Positions 51,301 through 60,300 of a stretch of DNA of 64,000 nucleotides are shown in pieces. Location: contig NC_060210.1 of assembly GCF_021130785.1 (NCBI RefSeq), positions 182,144,501-182,208,500 of the forward strand, written 5' to 3'. Source of the stretch: Homalodisca vitripennis (taxonomy: Eukaryota; Arthropoda; Insecta; Hemiptera; Cicadellidae). Within the stretch, counting starts at the first letter, position 1. The number at the start of each line of letters is the position of its first letter. The translations under genes were made by a program, and so were the position numbers. Under the pieces are notes generated by a model that worked only from the letters and a program-made list of their open reading frames with translations, was not told the origin of the DNA and ran no database searches.

Positions 51301-54300
51301 AAACAATAACATAACCAAAATTTTAGACTGATGTTTATATAGACTTATTCTTACCTGAAATATGTGTCTCATCTTCTTCCATGAAATCAGGATCGATGTC
51401 AGAATCGTCAAAAATACTATCAACACCAATAAAACTATCTTCATCTAATACATCACTGATCGCAACCGTCGTTCAAGCTGCGATAAGCCATGATTGCGAC
51501 ATCGACTGCCGGCTGCAACGAAACAATGTAAGCGGCACGTAAACAATGCGACCGAAGTCGCTTTGTCATTAAGCTCATTCAATACATCTGACGCTTTCTA
51601 GCGGTTAATTGTGTTACTAAAAACCCAAATAACATTGTAGAGTAGGCAAAACCCGTTTAAATACGGACAATGTAATATAATATCAATTGAAATGACAACC
51701 ACGTAAAACTACGGGATTAGCATTCTTCGGAAGTTTCGCTGTTCCGTAAAATTACGGGTTTAGCACTCTAAGTGTTAAACATAACCTCAACGAAAACATT
51801 TTGTCATTTTATTGTTGTTAGTGTTAGTGATAGCACGTTGAAAAAGTGATCTTAGGAGAAAATAGAATTAACTCGTGAACATTTTTGTGCAATAATTTTT
51901 CATAATTTTCGACGTGGCCTGACACGACAACAGTGCTTAGATGAACTTAATTCCTTATATGGTAATGAAGCACCTTCTTACAGCACCATTAAAAACTGGT
52001 ATAACGAATTCAATCGTGGCCGACAATCACTCAAGGACGAATCCCGTGAAGGTCGTCCAACAACGGTTGTTGTGTCAGAAAACATCGATGCTGTGCATGA
52101 CCTGATAAAACATGATCGTCATGTAACATATCGCGAGATTGAGGCTTCTTTAGGCATTAGTATGACAAGCATCAATAATATCTTGCATGAACATTTGCAT
52201 GTGAAAAAGGTTTGTTCACGTTGGATACCGCATAACCTAACAAACGCGCAAAAGGATGCTCGTGTTGATTGGTGCAAGAAAATGTTGCAGAAATTCGCTC
52301 AAGGTGCATCAAAAGCAGTTTATAATATCTGCACAGGTGACGAATCATGGATATACTCATATGATCCTGAAACAAAACAGCAATCTACCGTATGGGTCTT
52401 TCAAGAAGAGCCAAATCCAACCAAAGTTGTTCGTGGAAGAAGCACATCAAAGCAAATGGTTGCCTGTTTCTTCGGCATAACCGGTCATGTGGCGACTGTG
52501 GCATTAGAGCAACGTAAGACGGTTAATTCGGAATGGTACACCACTATTTGTTTGCCAGAAGTCATTGAGAAACTTCGGGAAAAGTCAAAGAAAAGACGCA
52601 TCATTATTCTGCATCACGACAATGCGAGCTGCCACCGATCGGCTGAAACAATGGAGTTTTTGACAAGGCAAAACATTGAATTGATGGGTCATCCGCCGTA
52701 CAGCCCTGATTTGGCACCTGATGATTTCTTTTTGTTTCCGAACATCAAGAAAAAACGTGGACAACGGTTTTCTACACCTGAAGAAGCAGTTTCTGTATTC
52801 AAAACAAATGTTTTAGAAGTACTTAAATCGGAGTGGAAAAAGTGCTTTGAAAATTGGTTCCAACGCATGGTAAAGTGTATTGATCTTCATGGAGAATATT
52901 TTGACAATAGATTTAAAAAATAGATAAAATAGATTTTGTCTTTAAATGCTTGTGTTTTCATTCTTAGGCCACAAATATAAATAGCAGCCCTCGTAACTCT
53001 TGTACAAACTAAAAACTAAAAATTCACTTTTTTGAAATCTTTTATGTTTCCAAGAGTGCAGTGACTACATTTAATATAGACATAGGTTTATTAACTTAAA
53101 GAGAAATGTTCCTAGAACATTTCTGATTGAAATTGTATGCAGTATAATTTGGGTAATGTTTATGTAAGAAAATAAAGATGAGGCAAAGTGTGAGATACCT
53201 AGAACAATACACCACTAAGAGAGATTGACGTGCCAGTCCCAGGACTATGCCAAAGCATTAGAGAGCCATTGGTGAGAGCTAATTTTGCCTGGTGAGTTAC
53301 CAAATAAAGGTGGTGAAAACATGTTTGCCTACCTATCTCATTCTGAGAGAATAAAGTAATTCTTCAGATGACGTGTAAATTAATTTCACAATACAAAGTT
53401 GTGTTTTTGTGGACAATTTCTAAAGCTAGACTGATATGTGAGTCAAAACTGGAATTTACATAGAAACTTACTATAGCATACTATATATTGCTCTGTGCAG
53501 GGACAAGAACTTCAACGGCGTGGGAGCTGCTTTGAGCAGGAAGGCCAAGCTGATCTCGTCTCAGTTGGAGGAACGTCGCGGAGAGAAGACAATACAGGAG
53601 ATGAAGCAGTTTGTAGCAAGACTGCCACATATGCTGGCCACCAAGAAGTCCCTTGCTACACGTATGTATGTGGCAGAAACAATTAGTGTTTGTCACTGAC
53701 TTATACAAAACTTGTTTCGATATTTACTATTCAAAAGAATCAATATGTTACGTAAACAAGGAACATCTGTAGAATCATATTTAATCAAATTAAATTTGTA
53801 GGTATCACTTGGGGTACACGCAAAAACATTGAAAAAACATACTGAAATAAGCCTACATACATTTCTCGTTATACTAAGTCTCGTTTAATGTAACGTTATA
53901 CATTTCTCGTTTAATATAAAAAAAATGATTTTTACCATTACGGTTTTTTGCCATTATTACTGAAAAATTCAACGGCAAATAAAAAAGTCTGGAAATAAGC
54001 CATTGTCGTGAACGTGTTAATGTAATGTGGTAGTTATGAAAACATCTTTCTTTTGAACTGATGTTCTTTTTTATTATTCTGATGAATTGTTTTGTCACAA
54101 ATAGACTTCGAGTTGTATTAGACATTACTAAGAATCATGCCATCCTGACCAAGTTTTTAGTTTGCTCATGGAGACTTCTATATTTTCCTCATGATATCGT
54201 AATAATAATGTCCACAGATACAACGATAGCAGAGATGATCAAGGAAGTGACCGATACAGACCAGTTCATGGACTTCCTGGATTGTCAACAAGAGATGATG

Positions 54301-57300
54301 CTGTGTGTGGATACTGACAAGGTTCAGCCATATATTGAGGACTGTATCGCGCACAAGGAACCTCTAGTCAAGGTAAGCATTTGTAATCCGAGTTCTATAA
54401 GGATGGATAAACACTTGTGCTGAGTTGTTGTTTCAGTGTTGGAGGCATTTGTTGGAAAATTATTGATATTAAGAAGAGTACGAATACAGTAATATCTATA
54501 AATATTAAAAAAAGTACCTACATGATGAAGATTATGTTTTCATAAGTATAGAAATTACATATTTTTTAAAGGTTCTGAAATATAATGTGTTGCAGGTGCT
54601 GAGACTAATCTGCATGCAGTCTGCCACCAATAGTGGACTCAAGCCCAAGGTTTTGGACTACTACAAGCGAGAGATAGTGCAGGCCTATGGCTTCCATCAT
54701 CTGCTGACTCTCATCAACCTGGAGAAAGCTGGACTCCTCAAAGTTCAGGTGACTACTGGATAGCAAGAAATCACGATTTTCTTCAAAGACATTTTGATAT
54801 ATATTTTTAAGGATATTTTAAATTGGTGTTCATTTCTAAACATGAGCATTATTGGGAAATAAGTGTATGCTATATTGGCAATCTCAGGAATGGATGAGCT
54901 AGGGAAATCACAATACCTCTAGTGTAAAGGAACTATAGTTAGGAGTCTTGGTGAATGCAGTTGAGGTTTTGGACTTCAGGTCTGACTTATAGAAATCACA
55001 GGCTTTTTCTTTACCAGAGCACTTTTTATGTGTACTGACCACCTCAAATTGTACAGATTTTCCCTGTTACTCTGCTTAAAAGTACTCTGTGCATAACTAT
55101 AGTCTAAGGAATAGGTAGAGTTTACCCGTTGAAGTGCAAACCATTGATGCTGAGGATGTAGAGGATGCAGTGAGATATTTTCTTAGATCTACTGTTACAA
55201 GAAAGTGTGAGAGTGTATCCAGTAATGTGCAAGCTACTGAAGCTGACATTGGAGGATGGCATGCTCAGATCTACTGTTGAAGGAAAGAGAGATTGTATAT
55301 CCAGTAATGAGCAAGCTACTGAAGCTGACATTGGAGGATGTTATGAGATACATACTCAGATCTACTGTTGCAGGAAAGACAGAGAGTGTATCCAGTGGTA
55401 CGCAAGCTACTGAGGCCGACAGTGGAGGATGCAATGAGATACATGCTTAGATATAATGTTGCAGGGAAGATAGATAGTGTATCCAGTAGTGTGCAAGCTA
55501 CTGTGGCTCACAGTGGAGGATGCAGTGAGATACATGTTCAGATATACTGTTGCAGGAAAGACAGAGAGTGTATCCAGTGGTACGCAAGCTACTGAGGCGA
55601 CAATTGGAGAATGCAATAAGATACATGCTCAGATATACTGTTGCAGGAAAGACAGAGAGTGTATCCAGTGGTACGCAAGCTACTGAGGCTGACAGTGGAA
55701 GATGGCAGTGAGGTAGCACCCACCGACGTGAGCTATGTGCACAGTGTGTACGCTCCACTCTCTGCACGGCTGGCCCAGCACCTGGCACGTGCAGGTGGCT
55801 GGCGAGGACTGGCCGATGTGCTGCCATTGCTACCCGGACCGTCCTTTGAAGAAACCCAGACTATTCCCGGTCAGCCAACCAGACGTGAGTCGATGCCTCC
55901 ATATAATTGTCCACATTTTTATCCAGGAAAACACTTTGGTTTGTTTTAGATATTTTTTCCCTTTTCTGACCTATGGGATGACCATTTGGGGAATTGAATC
56001 GGTCCATGCAAAAAGGGCTTCAGTTATGATTTTGCCCAAAATGAGTTAGTGATGAAAATGGTTTGTTCAGATGTGTGTTCATCTATACATCTATACATGT
56101 AAAAAGGACTTCAGTCAAATGCTCAGAATACATTAGAACATAGTAGAAAATTTACAGTTCCCTGCAAAAAGGACTTGAGTCAGTTACTGAAGCCCTTTTT
56201 GCATGGAATCCAATGAGTTTTTTCTTCATAATTTCTTCATTCTTATATTTTATGTCCAGTACTGTTTAGGTTGGCACACCTACCAATTACACCAAATAAG
56301 CAATTTATCCAGCTGTTTTGTTTATCCATAAGTGATTTTGTTTGTTGAGGTTAGATGGTCACAGATTGCAATTTATCATCATTGTAACATAATGGATACT
56401 GAAATGATAGAAGATGGTAGTCTTCCTTTAAAGAATCAACATAATGGTAGGGAAAGAACCGCAACTCCCTCAAATTGGAAAAGAAATGTGAAAAAGGTGG
56501 CTAAGTTGAGAGATGAGGAACATGACTACGATTAAGCGTGAACTTAAAAAACACGATAGGCTATATTCAGTTGAAGAAATCAGAACTCTTATCATTGCAA
56601 GCAGCAAGCCAGGGAAGTTTATGGTAAAAGAGGTTCAAACAGAAGAAATACTGAACATAAAAGACTGGTGGCCCCGTTTTTACAAAAAGTCATGCATCTC
56701 TGAAGAAACACGAAGTCAGGCTATTCCTAAAAACGAAAAGGTCCAGTTTGGAATCAGCTCTTTTATGCATTCTCATTATGATAACAGCCTACCTGGAACA
56801 GTAATGGCCTCTCACTTTATTGATAGTTTAATCAAACACACGTTCAGATTGGCTTATGATTCCAACGACATACCTGCTCTTCCAACATCGTTGGCATATC
56901 CCGAAGGAAAAGTTCCCATCAAGAAAACCAAAATCGAAGACATTTCAAAACTCAAACCATATATTCCACAACAGTATGATGAGTTTTACTCAGAAATATT
57001 TGAGTGGCCTACAGTAGATATTCATAGTGTTGAAGACCAAGATGAAGTTTTAAAACTACAACTAACGAGTATTCCTGTAAATTTCCATATTTTATAATAT
57101 CATGTTAAATAAAACTTAGTTGATGAAAGAGAATTAATGTTATATTAATAATTTTAAAGTAACCTTACCTCAAACAACTCTGACATATTTTAAACAATAA
57201 CAAACTTTTTTTAAAAATATATTAGAAAAATAAAATTGCTTCCATGCAAAAAGGACTTAAGTCAAGCAAAGAAAACAATTTTTTTTCACCAAGAAAAATA

Positions 57301-60300
57301 AAACTAAAAAATTCCAAAAAAGTGTTCAATTGTAAGGAACTATAACACAAATAAAATGTATTTTTTTCCAATAACATTCTATAAAAACTTTCTTAAACTT
57401 TCAGATAGTTTTTTTTTAGTTTTCTCAAAATGAGTTTCTCTTATGACTGAAGCCCTTTTTTACATGGACCGATTTCAATTATCTTAACTCTGTTGGGAGA
57501 GTTTTTTAACTACAAAAAAAGCTGTTAGAGTGATTTGTGACCTGTGTAGTTGTGACAGTTGTTGGGCAGAGTTCACTATTGTAAACCTTTTGATTTTGCC
57601 TTCACTGTTTATATTTTCTATCTCAATGTTTACATCCAAAAATCTACAATATTTCCTTAAGTATTCTGCCATAAATGGAGTTGCATCCATCATTCCACAT
57701 CACCACATCAACATCTTCAAAAGTTTCATGTCATATGTTGGTTCTAATATATCCAATACTCTGCCTCATAGTTTGAAGACTTCTTCAACTAAGGCATCTT
57801 TTAAAAAGAATTAAAAGCAGTACTTGATAAACATTCATTTTATTTTGTGGACCAGCTGTTGAATGGAACTCCTAAGTCTGGGCTATTAAGTAATGCTCAA
57901 TTGATAATTACTTAGTTTTATTAACTCAATTTTTATGCCACTTAACAATTAATATTCTAAGTCATTGTATTTGAACATATACTCGTACAATATAGGCTAA
58001 TTTATTCATAGTCCTGATATAATATAATTAAAACTACGAGTATTTGATGACTATGTTCTATGCATGCATATATCTTTGAACAATAAACATTTTGATTTGA
58101 TTTGATGTGCAGTAAACTTTGTTTGCATAATATTGAACAAGAGTAAATTCAAATATAATTCAAACATATTTAATGTTTACTGTTTGCCAAATAATAATAG
58201 GAAACAATTAATTGTCAAATTTTCAGCTAAAACATTAAAGGTACAGAATATTTTCAACTAAATTTATTTAGTATTTTTCTGAACATACCATGTATTCTCA
58301 GAGGTTATGATGGAAAAATTAATTTTACAGAGCACTTTAACATTAGTTACATTGTGTGTTTGTAGTAATTTTTAAAACTGTTAGGTCAAAATTGTGTTGT
58401 ATTTTTTTTGGTCCATTATACAAATGCGGTAAACGCAGTTACAGTTTAAACGCTGTACAAATGTGTTGTGTGTACAGGTGGGTCTATAGACAGTAAACAT
58501 TCCACGGCCAGTGATACAGGTTCCAAGGTAATCCTGGTGTTCTTCCTTGGCGGCTGTACCTTCGCTGAGATATCTGCTCTACGTTTCCTTTCTCAGCAAC
58601 CAGACTGTGAGTGCATTTTCACTGTAATCTTTGTGAGCAGACCATTGTTACACCTTTTAGGACGAGGCCAAAATTTTATATGTGAAAAATCTTTTTTTCT
58701 ACTTTGACCCATGTTCCAAAAACTGTGTACATGGAAAATGTGCGATTTGGTATGCTTTTGAGAAAATAATTATATCTATATAATTATTTATTCCAAAGCT
58801 CTGGTTTTAGGTATACATTTTTTTACCTATAATATATTTACTGAAAAGTTTATATATATTTAGGTAATAGAAATTTTATCTCTTAAAATTTAAGATTTAT
58901 AGGAAAAAACTATTAAATTAAAAAATATTTTACCATGGGAAATGTTATATTGTAATTTTATAAGTAATTTTGCATAAATAAATGTACAAAATTATGAAGC
59001 TCTAGTATTTCAAATAAATACACTGTGAATACATAAACCAATTAGGTATATTTGCTAAAACATAGTTTTTATCATGATTACAGACAAAAAATTATAGCCT
59101 ACTTAGAGAAAATAAAGGTGAAAACATAGCTGAAGGAATATAAGACTACCTTTCAGATGAAATAAATAAGTGAAGGGATAAGGAGCTTTATAATCTAGTC
59201 AAATATATACATATAGAATACAAAAATAATATGGTTGTGACTTGTAAATCATGAATATATATATTAAAAAAAATGTTAAAAGTCCACCAGCAGTAGATTT
59301 CTTGGCCATTCCTTCTCGGTTAGGACCGGCAATAAAATCGTACGGGTGGTCCTAAAAGGGTTAAATGTTTGGTAACATAATCGTTTTGCATGTGATAATC
59401 GTTTTGCTATGCCAATAAATAAATTAAGTCAATGTGGTTAAATGTATTCTATTATAGACTGCAACTCATATTGTATTATCCATAGTGACAAAAGGATTAA
59501 AGCAACAGAGTTAATTAAAGTGTATAGTAATTTTTTTACTTTCAGCAGCTGGCCATGGACTCCTTTTGGGAATAAGATGCAATAGCCACATTGAGGTTTA
59601 GATTAAATTGGCAAAGACAGTTTGGTGTTGAAATTTCAAGTTGTCTATGGTATTGTATTTTGTTAGCTATAATACTACCAAATTGTGTGTAACCAATCTA
59701 TTTATTAGTTCAGAAATATAGCTGACAAAAAGATTTTCTAAAGCAACATGTGAGATGTTGATGTCAATTAGAGCAAATGATTGTTTATCCACTATAAAAA
59801 ATACGCATACACATTTATTTCACCATTTTTTTCTGATTGTAAAGACTTAAAAATGATAGCAATCAGTAAATCAGTACTTAGTTATTCACAATAGTCTTGA
59901 TGAATGCAGGTATATGATGCATCAAAATTATATGTTATTCATATGAAATAAATAAATTGTTCAACTTACATTCTGCAGTTGTTAAAATTAAAAACTTATT
60001 TCTGGTACTGTAGTTCTGCAGAAGGTTGTCACCTGTTGTACAAGGGTAAAAATTTCAAATATGATGCTTGATCCAAAATTTGGTTTACGTATAAAATTAC
60101 GTATTTGCTTTTAATTGTTCTAAAATATTTGAAAGTTTATAAACATTTTTTTAAATATACGACAATGAAACAATTATTACTAAATTAGTTTTAATGTTAA
60201 ACTGTAATAAAAACACACACATATTATGCATTAGAAAATTGTACAAATACTTGTTTTGAAGACCTTGAGCAAAAATACAACAGATCCAAGATGCAATACA

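Larger units (their letters stand above)
50664..52993 (+). mobile_element. Mariner element with nested TTAA insertion
   Basis: TA target duplication at 50662-50663 and 52994-52995. Inverted ends CGAGGGCTGCTATTTATATT then T(C/G)TGGCC match over about 28 bp with one mismatch. Length 2330 bp, but a 1.03 kb TTAA element (50750-51778) accounts for the excess; without it the element is about 1.3 kb, normal for mariner. The transposase frame is open for its full length except for the start codon. Near-identical ends and an open frame point to recent arrival. Confidence 0.95.
55950..58107 (+). pseudogene. LINE 3' fragment split by a DNA transposon
   Basis: Before the insertion, 55950-55999 reads [15 protein letters not shown], the end of a LINE reverse transcriptase (SYGITIWG class). 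After it, 57480-57814 reads [20 protein letters not shown] (with one stop just before) and then [17 protein letters not shown], typical of the jockey-like C-terminal region. The 3' end has AATAAACATTTTGATTTGAT with repeated TTTGA at about 58083-58105, a LINE-style tail. Decayed by stops and 5' truncation. It lies in VPS33A intron 10. Confidence 0.7.

Noticed and set aside
55207..55686. Many overlapping 64-75 codon frames on both strands
   Set aside because: All arise from the 91-bp tandem array; only exon 10 from 55647 continues into conserved VPS33A sequence.
57530..57814. Hydrophobic-looking frame that could be a membrane protein
   Set aside because: It matches the C-terminal tail of a jockey-like LINE and follows a LINE reverse transcriptase fragment.
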